A DNA stretch of 64,000 nucleotides from Notospermus geniculatus (GCA_002633025.1 NMRB01001632.1:1-64000); one strand, 5' to 3'. Positions 23,501 to 38,500 are shown, counted from the first letter of the stretch. A program made the numbers and translations. The notes: generated by a model from the sequence alone, not told the origin.

Positions 23501-26500
23501 ATTCAGAAATCACTGTAAGGGACATGATCTGAAAGAGTTTGACATGATCTATAGACAGGACGATCACACAAACAAACCTCATCCCGAAGTCATCTGTTGA
23601 CTTGGGAACGAGGCTGACAAACACACATACTCACAATAATGGTGACCAAAGTTCATGAATTGTATGTTTCAGCAGTAGGAACTTTAAACTTGACCTGTCA
23701 TCATTTGCTGTGGTGGGCTTGATGAAGACAGTGCTGCTCTCTATGGGGAAGCACATAAAACTGCCCTCATAAAAAGTTGTTTCTTCCAAAATACTAGCTC
23801 ATTTCATGAACTCTGGTTCACCAAGTTGCTGCATCTCAAAAACCTTTTCAAGATTCACACACAAACACACAAAAGGTTCAAGGTCATTTGATAAGGGGAG
23901 GTGCTTATCATGCAAATATAAAAGTGACAGCTAGGACCAAGGTCACCACTAATAGGTCAAGGTCATGTGAATCTTTCAAAGAGAGGAAAGTTTCTAAAGA
24001 ACATGTAGCCATTCGAGGACTAAGGGAAATAATGTATACAAAGATTTGACAACTTTTTCTGGCATTAGTTATCTTTCACCTCAGTCCTCTCTGGTCTCTG
24101 GTGTTGAGGATTATGGAACTGAAAACCCAACTAAAACCTTCTGGTGCAACTTAAAAGGTCAAACATCATGCTGACACAGGATATACAGAGAAACAAAGGA
24201 AAAGAGAGGCTGAAACAATGGAAGACTCACTAGGTTGTCATAGCAACCACAGTTACCATAGCAACCAGGTTAACATAGCAAGAGATGTGACTGTGCCCTG
24301 TCTCCAAGGTGACGCTACGCCTGTTGGTTTAGCCTGCTGCGGTAACACCAGGTTACTATGATTACAGTCGTCATGGTAACCAGAATGCTATGAAATCCTA
24401 AGTGGTTTTGGGAACATGGATGGTCAACATTTTGCACAAATAAACACAAAGGCAGAGTTGCTTGAGACTTGCCAGGATGTGTGTCAGACTAATGAGTCAT
24501 ATTGAAAGGTCAACACGAGTTTCAATATCTGATCAGTTCCTCTTGATAGTTTCAGTCTGATCTCCACCTAACAAGTTCTCAAAACTTGCCATAATTGCTC
24601 GAGACTTACCAATCAGAGGTTTGCCTTCTTTCTGGAGTGCCGGGATCATGGCCGCATGTTGAGCAAGATGCTGGAAATTTCCTGCGTACGCAGCTGGATA
24701 GCCCGCTAAAATAGAAAGATTGTCGTCAACATCGGTCCCTGAACATGAGTGTGTTGAACATCAAAATCACAACAGTGAGTCACCATCTATTGGCACATGC
24801 AGGAACTACTTAGAATGTGTTGAGATTCTAACACGTTCGCCATAGATTTTCATCATAAGATTGTGGTCTTAGACATTTGTTGAAGTCAGAAAATGTTTAT
24901 GTCAACAGCTACACAGTGACTTACCAACCTGTAAGAGATATGTACAAGAGTATATTCCTGTTGAAACATTCAGGATTATCAAGATTGAGTTTTTATGCCA
25001 AATGTATCTTCTGGTTGACAGATGAAAAGGTAGAGTGTTGTTCTTTAGGTTGTATATTTCAACAGGAATGTACAACAGGCTCATTTCTGTACGAAGAATA
25101 TAAGAGATGTCATGTAAAACCTATATAAAAACTTCATATGTTCTATTTACAAAGTTCTAAGCTGTTTTACTAACATCCCAGACATTCCATACAAAGTTGT
25201 GATCCATCCAATCCACATCATGCAAATAACAATGTCTCAATCCCAGCTACAGATGCAACACACCAGGTCAGCCCCCCACCCCCACCCCCCTCAGGTCAGC
25301 CCCCGCAACAACAGGTCTGCATTGTGAAGAAAGCAAGCAAATGTCCCAGCCACTCATCAAACTCAAGGTCAAGGTCACCCCAGGAGGCCCATGGATCGGA
25401 TGCATGCACTAAAAAATCTCTGAGACTAAATTTCTAAAGCAAAGTAACCAAGATACAGGATCTTATGATGTCATCTGTCATCTTGTCCTTGTTACCAATG
25501 GTCACAGCTATGTTTCCGAGACATCTGTGTTGCTAGGCAACCAGTCATGTAGGTTAACAACCATCATTAGTAGGCATCCCGTCTCACTTGACAACAGCTG
25601 TTACCAATCAAACCAAAGTTGCGTGATGACCACGTTACACGGTGAACAAGTCTCGCTCTTGACTTGATGCAATAAGCAAAGTTTTGTTCTGTTGCTAGAG
25701 TAAGCTGTGTTGCTAGGAAACCCCTGTTGCTTAGCAACCCAGTCATGCTGTGAAGCGGGATCAGGGATGCATGGAAGCGTTTCTAAATGAATTTTTTCAG
25801 AACCCTCAGAGGACTGGAGGCATAAGAATATTGGTGAAGAAATTTACACCAACACAACATCATGGAGAACATTGCATTTCTGCACGAGCTGACAGCATAA
25901 ATGAGCTGATGAGAGTTGTGTGGCGCCACCTTTTGCCTCAATCCTTCAAGGGTTGTTTAGAATAGAAGTGGGATTACCGAAGTTTGCAATCCAGGCCTTT
26001 CCTTCAAGGTCTTGGGGAAACTCTGTAGGGAGAGACAATGTTATAACAGTAAGACACATGCGAGGGCCAAAAAAGGGGCAAAATGATTGGAATAAATATG
26101 ACTGAAAAATAATGGTTCTTTGTGACCTCTGACCTCATTAAGATTCATCATAAGAATCGATGTGAGGGGTTCGGTTGAATTATTAGGATCATGTCTCGTC
26201 TTGAGTCCAAACATCAAGCAAAGTATTTATGATTTCAAGACAAAGATATTTCTCTGTGGAGGGCATGAAATAGGGTGAGACTAATCTTTTGGCCCTTACA
26301 CAGGGATGAAGATTGAAGGTGCCAGTATTTCAGTTTGGGATTGAAATGTTCATCGTGCTAATATGAGTGTGTGTGTGTTAGTATAATGCAGGAGTATGGT
26401 ACTTTGTGGGGCCAGCTTATCTTGAGGAAACTATGTTCATATATGGGATCAGTTATGCCAATTACGTAATGGGCTCAGTACACTAGATGAAGGGGGGGGG

Positions 26501-29500
26501 GCGGTACTCCATGGGACTATTTGCATGATTTCAGTATAATGGTAAATCCTTGAGTATTGTAATACATTGGCCTAGGGGAAAATTGTCTCGACGCATCAGT
26601 ATAAATCACTTTAACTTCATCATAAAAAGTCTGAGCATTGAGATATTTGTAATTTAGAGTATGAAAATGAGCCTGTTGTTGAATGAGGAAAAAACACAAA
26701 GAAGACCAAGACTAAACAAAACAACAGAACATCCAACATTAAAACTAACACACCAAGAAAAAGAGGAGACTAAAAGTTTGGGAGAAGAGTGTAACATCTA
26801 CAAGACATAACAAAGATAAAAGTATGGGGCGTTCAAAAATAAACTTCTTATTGATGTTCAGTGATTTTCAAAAGTGTTTTCACAGGATGTCGTCCACTTA
26901 AGAAACATTATGATACAAGGTAGGTGATTATGATCCAAGGTACGTGATTATGATCCGAGGTACGTGAAGTTTTGGTAAGATATTTCAAAGTTATCGTGTT
27001 CTTATTTCATTGGCGTATGTAATCCTGTGTTTGATTTTGAAATCTTGAAATATCGGAGGGTTAATTGATCCAAAATGGAAAAAATCCTCCTCAATAGAAT
27101 TTCCACTTTGACAAATACATAGAAAACTAACACAAGAATAAACTTAAAATATCATGCAGTGAATGGGAATATAATATAATGGGGCTAAACATAGCTAAGA
27201 GGCTCAGGCTAAAACTGTCCAACTTCATTTCATTTGTTTTCTATTAAAACTGGCTCACAATCTCAACTTAAGTTCTCATTCTCTCATTTTAATTGGTTGT
27301 CAATCATAGCAGATGCCCTGATCTGATATCTGTCAAGGTTAGGGTGGTGTAGGTGACTAGTGGGGTTTTGTGGAAAAAATCGTGTGTGTTGGTCCCAACG
27401 GAGGTCAGGGACGTTCAGAAGGAACTCCCAAAATGGGGATGGGACAGGGGCTAATTTTGTGACACACCTTTTAGCACAAACTGATTTTCATCAATCTGGC
27501 ATGATATTTTCTCATGAACGTGTAGTTTCGTGTGTGGGCAGGGACAGTTGTGTTATGATAAAAGGGGAAACTATGCTTACCTATCCCTGCGTACTGCTGG
27601 ACACCCTGGTAGGCCTGCTGTAGGGGGTCTCCATTAGCGATGGCTTGGGCTGGAAGGTCAAGGTCAAGGTTATATACTGAAGGTCAACATGAAGGTCAGT
27701 CGTACGGTGCAAGTGAAGAAAAGTTTGCAAATATTCCACTGCTGATGAGTATCACCTTTTGATTGGAAGTTCCGCCATGATCAGTTCACCGACTTTGACA
27801 GATTTTGAAAGCAAAATATGAAAGGAATATTGTGAATTTCTTGAGTAGAGTTTGAGTCATCCTAGTGACAGTTGAGTAACCATGGAGACCGTAACCAAGG
27901 GAACCATGAGAACAGAAAGATCTGTTTGATGATGGCGTGACTCACCTGGGTATTGTGGGATACCATTAGCGTATATCTCTGTTCCAGCCTGACCATTAGC
28001 TTGTGGGACGACCACACTAGGTACCGTCGGAGACAGCATGTTGGGAGGAGCACCATTGATGGCGGTTGTGCCTGTGGCTGGAACGAAACCAGGGGCAATG
28101 AAATTCCAAACAGAACAAGTTTCAAGATGGAAATAACTTGGAATAGGCTTAAGTTTGTTTTAGATGCTAAACACACACAGTCAGAATGAATGACATAGTT
28201 ACAGACCTGTGGTAGGTGTCAGTGTCGTTGTCGACATTCCGTTTGGCGCCACCTGGTGTACATTTTGAACCTGCGACGCGGCAAGCGCAGCCATCGGGTT
28301 GATGTAACCAGCGCCAGATTGTGCAGCCGAGGCGGCCATTAGTGTCATCTGCTGCTGAACCTGTTGGGATGGAGTTGGAGACTGGAATATAATAGACACG
28401 GATGATGACATTGAGACATAGAGAAAAACACTTAAATAGGAGAGAAATGGTGTTAGTGTTAGTGTTGTATCTCGGGGAAAAGACAGCAACTAGAGGTACC
28501 GGTACACATATATCTGATGCTCAGCTGAATGCCAACAAAGACATTACTGTGACACTAAAGGTAGATTCATACTTTGCGTTTTGTACTTTGCACGTGTCCG
28601 TTTCCTATGTGAATGCGTTGTAGAAAAAGTAATTTTATTGTTGGTACCACACGTAAGCATAGGGAATGGACAAGCACAAAATGGAGAAGTATGAATTGGC
28701 CTTAAGGCTACCGGTACCCCAAAGTTAATGTGGAAGCCAATTTCCTATAGGTTCCATCTTCTGGTTTCCCACCTCCTATTGACAAATCCCAAATTCCAAG
28801 TTCTGCGCACTTCTGCCGAAATAGCAACAAGAACCTCGATCTGAAACCAGCTGACGTGACGCAATCCGTGATTCAGCAATGGTCAACTCTGACGTAACGT
28901 CGTCCAAGTCACTGTCGTGGGGTTCTCTGCGTCACGTCATTCAGTTTCAGACTTGTTGCTATTTCGGCGGAAGTGCGCAGATCTTTCCGTTTACGTCAAT
29001 TTGGGATTTGTCTATAAGTTTTTCTGAGCTCCTGTCATTGCATCACATGGCATGAACAAATGAAGACGTGAGGAACGAAAACCTCAGCAGTTTAGTCTTA
29101 AATTCTTTAGGAAAACACGTGGCCTAAAAATGACAAGTTTTGAACAGAACTTTTAAATCCCAGTTTGCTGTCAGTTCCCACAAAGTTGAGGGAGTGAGGG
29201 GAGAGCATGCAGGGAGTGCTGAAATGGGGACAAGGTTGAAAACAGGAGAGGAATCTGAAATCTGAGTAGGTTAGTGTGGTGGGGACGGGGTTGGGATGGC
29301 TAGTCTACTAACAGGGTGTCCCAAATTACTAGATTCTCAATTCTTATTGCAACATCTGTTGTCTCAGTTCATAATGGTATATTAGGTATTTGAGACACCC
29401 TGATCATCTAAATATGGATACAATTTTTGTACAACATGCTCCAAGCAAAAATCTGCAATTGAAATAAACAATTCTCACTTATCATGTTGCAAAGCTGCAC

Positions 29501-32500
29501 CTATAAACTTGGTTGAGACGAGAAAGCTGTGTTTTTATCTACAAGCAATAAACATGGAGCATATTGGTACAACACTTCAGGTGCTTGGATCTAATGTTAA
29601 CTCTTTCAGTGCTCTACAGTGACTTGTGACATTAATCATCACTTTGATCTTACAACTGACTGGCATTGTTCACGATGATTTCAGTTCCTCACACTGCTAA
29701 CAGATGGCAGCACAAATGACTTCAGTTCCTCACACTGCTAAGACGGCAGCACAAATGATTTCAGTTCCTCACTCTACCAACAGATGCCAGCACAAATGAT
29801 TTCAATTCCTCATTCTGCTAACAGATGGCAGCACAAATGATTTCAGTTGCTGCTGACAGATAGCAGCAAACTATTCAGTCTCATTCTACAATTTTGAGAA
29901 GTCATTTTGTCAGTTCCTTCTTCAGCTAACAGGTGGCAGCACAGTGTTCAGTCCCACTAAACAGTTTTGAGATAAGCTCATTGTGAAGGCAGCGGGGACT
30001 TGGTAAAATAGAAATGAACTTACTTGCAGATTATCCCTTGGAACTGCAGAGCACTGAAAGGGCTAATTATGGAAGGTGGTGTCAATTTCATGAAAAAATC
30101 AGGGGTGAAATGGACTTTTCCCAGGCTCATCATATCATAAAATAGTACGTTCAATAATCTGGAATTTAGCCCCTCCCAAAGTCTGCCCTCTATTGGTGAA
30201 ATACAAAATGAAAATCAACATTGCCAACACAGGCCACACCAGTTGTCCTATTTTCTTGCACCTTTTCACCAACTGTTCAATAATGGTTCCAAGAACAACA
30301 ATCTCACAACCCAGGAAAAGTCGAAAAATCTAATTTTGTGTTTTTTTCTTACAAATGCTAACAACCCTAAGACTTAAAGCACACTGGACTCAACAATAAA
30401 GAATGGCTTAAAAGTCTTACACTAAGACACAAAAAGATTAAAACTCAGAACATGCATGGACATCTAGCGACAAGTGTGTGGAGTTTTGGACTTAAGCAAT
30501 GTTTAAATTGACAAAGGACAGGCCAGAATTAAAAACGCACTCAAGTCACTCTGACCACTTTGAAAATTGGTTGGTAAAACTTGACACATAATAATCGGAT
30601 GAAACACTCTTGACACTTAGACATTTAAAACAACTGGGGGGGGGGGGGGNNNNNNNNNNNNNNNCAAGAGGCAGCATGGCCCTTATCCCAGTCCAAGATA
30701 CTAGGTCATTATTACCATACATTCTCTTCCAAAATAATGTAAGTTTATCTTGCAAGCTCAAAAGAGCTTCTCTGTTGGGGTCAGTGTGGATAGGGGATGG
30801 CACTGTCTTAACTTCCAAGATGACTGAAGTTGGAAAGAGTAGCCGCCGTGATGACGGCGTGAATGCTGATGAATCACCATCATCGGATGCCAGATCACCA
30901 CAACATGTTTTTTTTACTTCCTATAAAACGTGTGAACATGCTGGTCAATTGCCCCTGTGGACCGTAGCGGTTGATGATGATGCAGAGACATGACTCAGCT
31001 CAAGTTATCCATCATCAGAGACCAACGTCCAAAAACGTCCATTATTGGTGCGGCATTCCGGTGAAGGTTCCGGGTGGCCGTCGGCATAGATCAACAACTG
31101 GTGGAGTGAGATGGACGATCAGGAAGCGCGAAATGGCGGTCATAAAACTTGGCGGGTGATGATGGGTTGGCATTCATTCCAACCTTGTCTCCAGTGGCAC
31201 TCGGGTACATTCAAATCCATTACATCAGGAGAGAATCTGTGAAGCAGCAACCAGGTTGACGTCAACTGGTCAATATGTGGCGATACTCGGGCTATCACTA
31301 TCAGTTCAATGGCAGCAGCAATAGGTCTACTTGCATGACTTGCAAGGAATGGGCTTCCAAGTTTAACAGTACCGGTAGGCCTAGGGCCTACTGTTGTGCA
31401 ATGTAGGCCTGGGTCTAAACAAATGATACTACCGTCACATTTGGAAGAATATTACCGGGCCATTACCGGTACCACGTTTAATTCCTTCCTTATTCAACTC
31501 ATTTACATAGGCCTAGGCCTAGTCTTTGTGAAAGCTAACGAAATATTTTTTTCCAAATCCTTGTGGACCATGGCGTTGTCTGTCACGCATTCCGCCGCTG
31601 CCGGGCACCTGTCCAGCAGCCGCAGAGACAGTTCTGACATTTCCAACTCGTGGTCTTCACGCATTCCGTTGTTGCCGGGGACCTGTCCAGCAGCCGCAGA
31701 GACAGATTGTGATGCACACATATATACCGGTACTTGGAAGATCTCACAATCAGTGTGGTATTGAATCTGTTAGAAATTTCGTGACCCTATCAATCAAGCA
31801 AGTTGATAGGGTGTGGTCCCTATTTCCAGAGCCCAGACGAACTATTTTCCATCCCTTATATCCACCCCTCAATATGCTAATTACGTTGTTTTCCAGCTCT
31901 ATATCTAATGTCTTTATGCAAATTGCTCTGTCTGCATAAGACAGATTATACGACAAACAGCTCGTATATGAAAATGTGAGATCGCGTGTAAAGCCTGACA
32001 AATCCATGGCAATATCTAGGATTGTTTTTCTTGAAGACTGGAATATGGAAATCAATGTTTATCATTTATCGACAATCTCCGCTCAGATACGAAGAATTGC
32101 GTCGGAGTTTTGCTCCCCGTCGGAGGCCGCCATGAAATCAACATTCCACATCACTTTCTGATTGGTTCGTTTAAAGTGTGCTCTGATTGGTTGTTAACTG
32201 GATTACATTTTAATTGTCAACTACTCTGTCCAAACCGATTTAACTCGAAATGTCAGCAGTTTAAAGTTTTACCTAATTCTCACTCTTTTGTTTTGAATGT
32301 GCAATTGTTATTTCACTGAAAGTGACAAGTTGAGAATTATCCCAGATGTTCTGCTTTTTTGGTTGTCAATTTCAACCAATCAGACATATTCACAAATCAA
32401 TTTCTTCTTCGGAGAAATAAAACACCTTTCTTGGTCCACCCTGTATATATCTGAAAGAATCCCGTGACCAGACCTAAAGGGTTAATGACACTGTCGATTA

Positions 32501-35500
32501 CAAGCCATGATGAGCATCCTCCCCTCCGTAACTATGGTGACAGATCAAGGTCAAGGTCAATGTCCAAGCATTATCAACGTCATTATTTCTGGATCTATTT
32601 TCTTTCATGATAGATTTTTTATCTGGAAGAGTGTTAGCCGTTTGGGAAATTAGCATCATGGCGGTTAGCCGCCATCTTTTGTAACGGAACGATCTCCTTT
32701 GAAAGTTTTACCACAAATAATTGATGGGGAGGTTCACGGCGAGGCGAAGATAGCATTTTAGTGAGATACGCCGGGTAAGAAAGAAATGGTTGGTGAATGC
32801 GACAAGAATAAAGTCATCAGTGTTTTGTTGATGTGCGGCGATTAGCATAAAACACACAAAAGTACAATTGAGAAGTGGGAGAATAAGAGGCCAGGAATGG
32901 TCATCTGGTGGACTGTCGTCACGGTGATGGACTAATGATACGGGGATGGGTTCAATGCAGCTTATTTAGAACATATCATGAGATGATCCCAAATTCTCCC
33001 CAAACACCGTCTCCCATCCTTGAAACACGTCACACACAGTGACAATGCTGGCCTTTTATCTTCCAAAGCGAGAACATTTAAAACCTATCTGGTCCTGACA
33101 GAGACATCACTTCAGCCGGAGAATGGCACAGGCGCAATCTCAAGTGCCATTTTAATTGCGTTTGAACGTCTATGCAAATTTATGTCATTATCGTGTAGTG
33201 TGAGATAAGTGAGGATCCTCTGGGATGGCGTCTGATGCAGACTTTACATCAAAACCTGCAGATCAGATTAGAAGGAATCTGAAAGATCTCTGCCTACTCT
33301 TCCATGTTAGAAGTTTAGTGAATGGCCTACAGCAAAACAATGGAAGGACGACCAGGATGATGGAGTTGAAATATGACTCACACCTCTGATATTGAGGTTC
33401 AATTCCTATACCCAAGTGAGACCTGACTGCAGACTTTGAGACCTCTGTACTCTGAGCGCCAGAACTCCCCACCCTGCTCTCAGGGCAGATGGCCGACAGA
33501 ACACTCAAAGATAGGCTGTCTGTTCCCAGTAATTCATGTAGCAGGCCACTCTCTCTCGCCTGGTCTACTCAGGGATTGAGTGAAAGCTAAATGAGCTGCT
33601 CCTTGAGTTCCCAAGAAAGGTTCTGGAGAGACTCGGATAATAATGTAAAGAACTTGGAGACTGCGTTATAATCAATGATTCTGTTTTAAGACAGTCGGAT
33701 GCGATGGAAGAGCTCTACTCCACGCCCAGCCAGACAGTAAACTGTAGGACTAGCAGTGACCGACTCGACTTGAAGAACGTGCGATGAGATAATGAATAGA
33801 AACCTAAAAGACCAAGACGAAAGAAGAGTCTGAATGTTTTGATGTTGATCGAGCAATGTCCACACAGCCTGTTATCTCTCACACCAGCTGTGACAACTTG
33901 CCATTTACTGATTTTGTCTCTTTTATTGCACGCAGTTGATCAATTATAAGGCCTTTGTCTTCAAGATTGGGTTAACCCTGCCCGTCAGACATGGGGCGAG
34001 AACACGTCTATGCCTTGATAAAGGTGATGGTGTGGTGGTGGGGGGATGGGACGGGAGGGGAGAGGGGCAGCTGATCATCCCGAGGTCTCATACACCAAGC
34101 ATGGAATGGCTCATGTCCCCAGTAGGCCAATAATCATCATCAGCGTGCCAGGTTCAATCCAAGAAGCAGCATTCAAATGAAGAAATAACCCACACAAGTT
34201 CGTTTCAGACGACTTGGCCCCTCAGAGATCAGCCCTTTTGATATGCAGTTTCGATATCGAATGATGCACAAATCGAATTTGCTGTTGTTACAGAAATTTG
34301 ACAGAAAGCACAGATTTGACCTCCATGAACTTTTAGCTCGACTCGTTGTCATAAAAACGTTGAATGCGATTAAACAGTGGCAGTTTGAACGTGGCTCATG
34401 AGGTAAATTGATAACGGACGGATCAATATGACGGCGCTTAATGACATTGATTGAAGTGAAATGAGAGAATTGGAGCTCGTTAAGACGAATGTTTAATCTC
34501 AGATTAGTGACAGAGTAGGACAGGTTGTGAGGCGGCGGGCGGTGCCACGCCCTGGAATTAGATGTAAAGCAACTTTACCAAGGATACAACTGAAAACTGA
34601 GAGGCTTAACAGAGATCTTATTTTCCATCCAGATGTTTGGGATTCCATGTCTTCCCACTCAGCTTCAGATGAAGGAGTGAAACATTTCAGAATGTTTAGT
34701 TCTACTGGAGGCCTCGTCAGAATGGTCCCAAGATTTCATGCGGTGACTACTCACATAAACATATCAGAGGACTACAGTGAATACTGAGCCAGCAAACTAG
34801 AAAGCTGAAGCATAAAAGTGGAGTCGGCTACTGCAAGTCACTGCTCAGCTGCAACTGGACATGAGCTGTCGCCCTGAGCAGGATATACACTGAGCCTGCC
34901 AATTTGACCAGGTGAAGCATGTCATTTAGATGCTGGCCACCAGAGGGCATATGTTACAGAAAAAAGGGTGGTAAATGTGGATGTGTGAGGACAAAAACTG
35001 TCCTTAAGAGCCTGAGAGTGAGCATAATGCCCCATGATGAGTGACATTAATTACCAATAGTCCCACACAGTATGAGATTATTATCAGATAAATCCCTTTG
35101 AACTTCACCACACAATCCAATTGGTGAACGTTCTTGTGACATGGTGAGGAACGTATCGGGTTAGCAGAGCCGCACCCTGGATTGGAACATGAGACGCCCT
35201 GCATGCTGTCATCAGGCTAAACCTAGCAAAGCTTTCCAAAGATTAGCACAAGTCTTATTACACAAGAGATTTATTCCTTTGTAACTAACGTGGGACTTCG
35301 GGCAAGTCACTTTACCGTGACAGTGATGATTCAAGTGGCGCACACCGAAATACATCCAAACATGCAAGCCCAAGGCCAGGGGGAGAGGAATTGGTGTAAC
35401 AGCCATAGCCAGGGTGCATGCATTAAATGTAACAGCCAAACCCAGGGCACAGGCACTAAATGTAACAGCCGGATTTCTATTCCATTTAATATTAAGACAA

Positions 35501-38500
35501 AACCGAGTAATTATTTCATGATAAGCTTAAAAAGTTTCGTGGTGTGTTTAATAAGATAATATTGATTGGGATGAATGTGATTTATTAACACATTGATTAT
35601 TTTACAGCTTGGAAGAAACTGAATCAGATTTCTGATTAAATACATCAATAACTGGCCACAATTCAAATCTCAAATATCCCTATACTCGGTTGAGATGATT
35701 GCTGCTTGGCACATTCAGTGCTAAACCTGACAATGTACTCATTACTTAAGCAGGTCACACACCACGGCCTTGTTTGGCTGCTTGGCTAAGCTCTGCTACC
35801 ATGTCACCACCGGTAGTAGCCAAACTCCTCTCACACCACCACGGCCTTGCTTGGCCTCCAGGCTATAGCTCTGCTACCATGTCACCATTGATGGTAGCTA
35901 AACTCTCTCACACCACCACGGCCTTGTTTGGCTGCTTGGCTAACCTCTGCTACCATGTCACCACTGGTAGTAGCCAAACTCCTCTCACACCACCACGGCC
36001 TTGTTTGGCTGCTTGGCTAACCTCTGCTACCATGTCACCACTGGTAGTAGCCAAACTCCTCTCACACCACCACGGCCTTGCTTGGACTCCAGGCTAACCT
36101 CTGCTACCATGTCACCATTGATGGTAGCTAAACTCTCTCACCACCACGGCCTTGCTTGGCCTCCAGGCTAAGCTCTGCTACCATGTCACCGCTGGTAGTA
36201 GCCAAACTCTTACACCACCACGGCCTTGCTTGGCCTTTTGGCTAAGCTCTGCTACCATGTCACCGCTGGTAGTAGCCAAACCCTTACACCATCTCGTCCT
36301 TGCTTGGACTCCAGGCTAAGCTCTGCTACCATGTCACCACTGGTAGTAGCCAAACTCTTACACCACCACGGCCTTGCTTGGCCTCCAGGCTAAGCTCTGC
36401 TACCATGTCACCGCTGGTAGTAGCCAAACTCTTACACCACCACGGCCTTGCTTGGACTCCAGGCTAAGCTCTGCTACCATGTCACCGCTGGTGGTAACCA
36501 AACACTTCTCACACCACCACGGTCTTGCTTGGACTCCAGAAGTCACTAGATTCGTAAGATGTCAAGGATTTCGTTGGTATTCTCGAGACGTGGGCAATTA
36601 TCGCCAAGTCCTCCACCAGGAAATAGGAGTGGTGGATGTTGGTCAAGTTATTAGATGAAGGGACGAGGGAGTCACACAGATGTGGAGAGGGAGGGTCAGA
36701 AATTATAATGTCATCCAACTGAAATGGAACTCATTGAATGGCGTTGTCCAGTCACGAGAAGATCAGGGTCAAATTGTCTGGGCTGGGATTGGTCAGCCAT
36801 TGAGTTTGGTACGTGGGCTGGGATTGGTCAGCCATTGAGTTTGATATGTGGGCTGGGATTGGTCAGCCATTGCGTTTGATACGTGGGCTGGGATTGGTCA
36901 GCCATTGAGTTTGGTACGTGGGCTGGGATTGGTCAGCCATTGAGTTTGGTACGTGGGCTGGGATTGGTCAGCCATTGAGTTTGGTACGTGGGCTGGGATT
37001 GGTCAGCCATTGAGTTTGGTACGTGGGCTGGGGTAAGCCTTGGAGTTTCATGAATGTGTGTCTGTGCCGGAGTTGGTCTTGGATCAGAGTCGGCCATTCC
37101 TACAGAACCGAATCAGACCTGCAGAGTGGTGGTAGGTCACATCGTTCTGTTTGTTCTCTCGTCCAGTGGCGGTTCCAGGGACATTATGCGACTATCCAAA
37201 GGGTGAGATGGTCTCAGTTGACTGGTTCCCAACCCTAACAGTGTGCGTTTAGCCATATGGATGGGAGATGAAACCAGTTGCCTGGAGTTGGTCAAAGACT
37301 GCTAACTTGTTAGCTTTGTCTTTCATGTCCATCTCATCTCAACCAGCAGCTGTCCCACGAGGCCACGCTGTCTTAGCTGTCGTTTACTCTGCTTAACTCA
37401 ATCATTGAATGGTTCACCACGGCCGTCTACGAGGCAGCCCAACACTCCCAATCTCGTGAAGTTCCCATCACCACGGTAACGTGAGGAAACGCAAATATAA
37501 CCAAAGTAATGGGTTTCCTGGAGCTGGGTAAAGTTAATATTAGACACAGAAAAAAAGTCCTCTGAGAGTCAAAGCATGTTTTGGCGTGGACTGCAAAATG
37601 GACGTTCTAGGGAGCGTAGAGAACCAGAGTGTTAAAGGGGCTATGCTATGATGTCAAATGGACCATCGATGAAGGAAGTATGGAGAACCGAGGACCGTTC
37701 AAGGTGCCAGTCATGATGTAACAAGGACCTTGTTCATTTCATGGGACAGCCCTAATTCTGGCTTGCTCGCACAAGTTATTGATGTGTCGTATTCTAGAAG
37801 CTTCCTTAACTCTAAGGTTTACTTTTAGCTATTGTTTGCAGGGCAGAATACAAAAGCTTAAAGTGGACCTTAGAGTTAAGGAGGCTTCCAGAATACGGAC
37901 CGATGACTCTTAAGGCAACAAGGGTCACAGACGGTTGTCCTAGCTGAAGATCACCCCAAGGTCGTACAAGGTCAAGAGCTTATCGTGTTCAGAGAGACTG
38001 AGAAACTACGTGATAGTCAATATAGAATGACTGGTAAGTGATTGCGTGCTGTGACTCAGGTCATCTTTATTCCACCGAGGTACGAACGACTTGTCGGCAA
38101 ACACTGAGATAACTAACAGTGGCCCGGATGTTTCTCAAGGACAGCCAAGGTCGTTGATCAAATACAACAATGGAGGAAGGATTAGGAGATTGGATGCTGG
38201 AGAAATAATGAGGGACGCGATGAGAACTAACTTGATAACCTGGCCTGGATTAAGAACCTAATGTCTGAATAGCATCATTACAAATAAAATTACACAGCTG
38301 AGAAACGCCTCCTCCATTTCAGATCTTAGCCCGGGACGACCGTCTTGTACCATCTCCTAGCTGTACATTCTCTGGAGCTTATTTGATATCTAACGGAGAA
38401 TGGTTATTTTATGTCCTGTTGATGGCTGTATCCAGGAAGCGACTGCCGGAATAATGTCTGTGATGGCGGGTTGTTGTCTCTTGGAGGAAGTGGGAGAGCT

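Larger units (their letters stand above)
21043..24609 (-). other. CELF: CELF intron before RRM3 (3.6 kb)
   Basis: No exon recognised. It contains AGGTCA-type half-sites (21045-21090, 23880-23965), a degenerate CAGACAGAGG-like repeat near 21590-21715, the 35-bp minisatellite at 22270-22435, a C homopolymer near 22620, and a cluster of ATAGCAACC/CATGGTAACC motifs at 24235-24385. Confidence 0.85.

Noticed and set aside
25920-26040. Possible extra linker exon between 24705 and 27581
   Set aside because: No CELF-like peptide with proper AG/GT borders, and the flanking exons already join in phase.
35774-36097. 107-codon open frame
   Set aside because: Crosses the 74-78 bp minisatellite. The repeated peptide follows the repeat period and changes frame between units.
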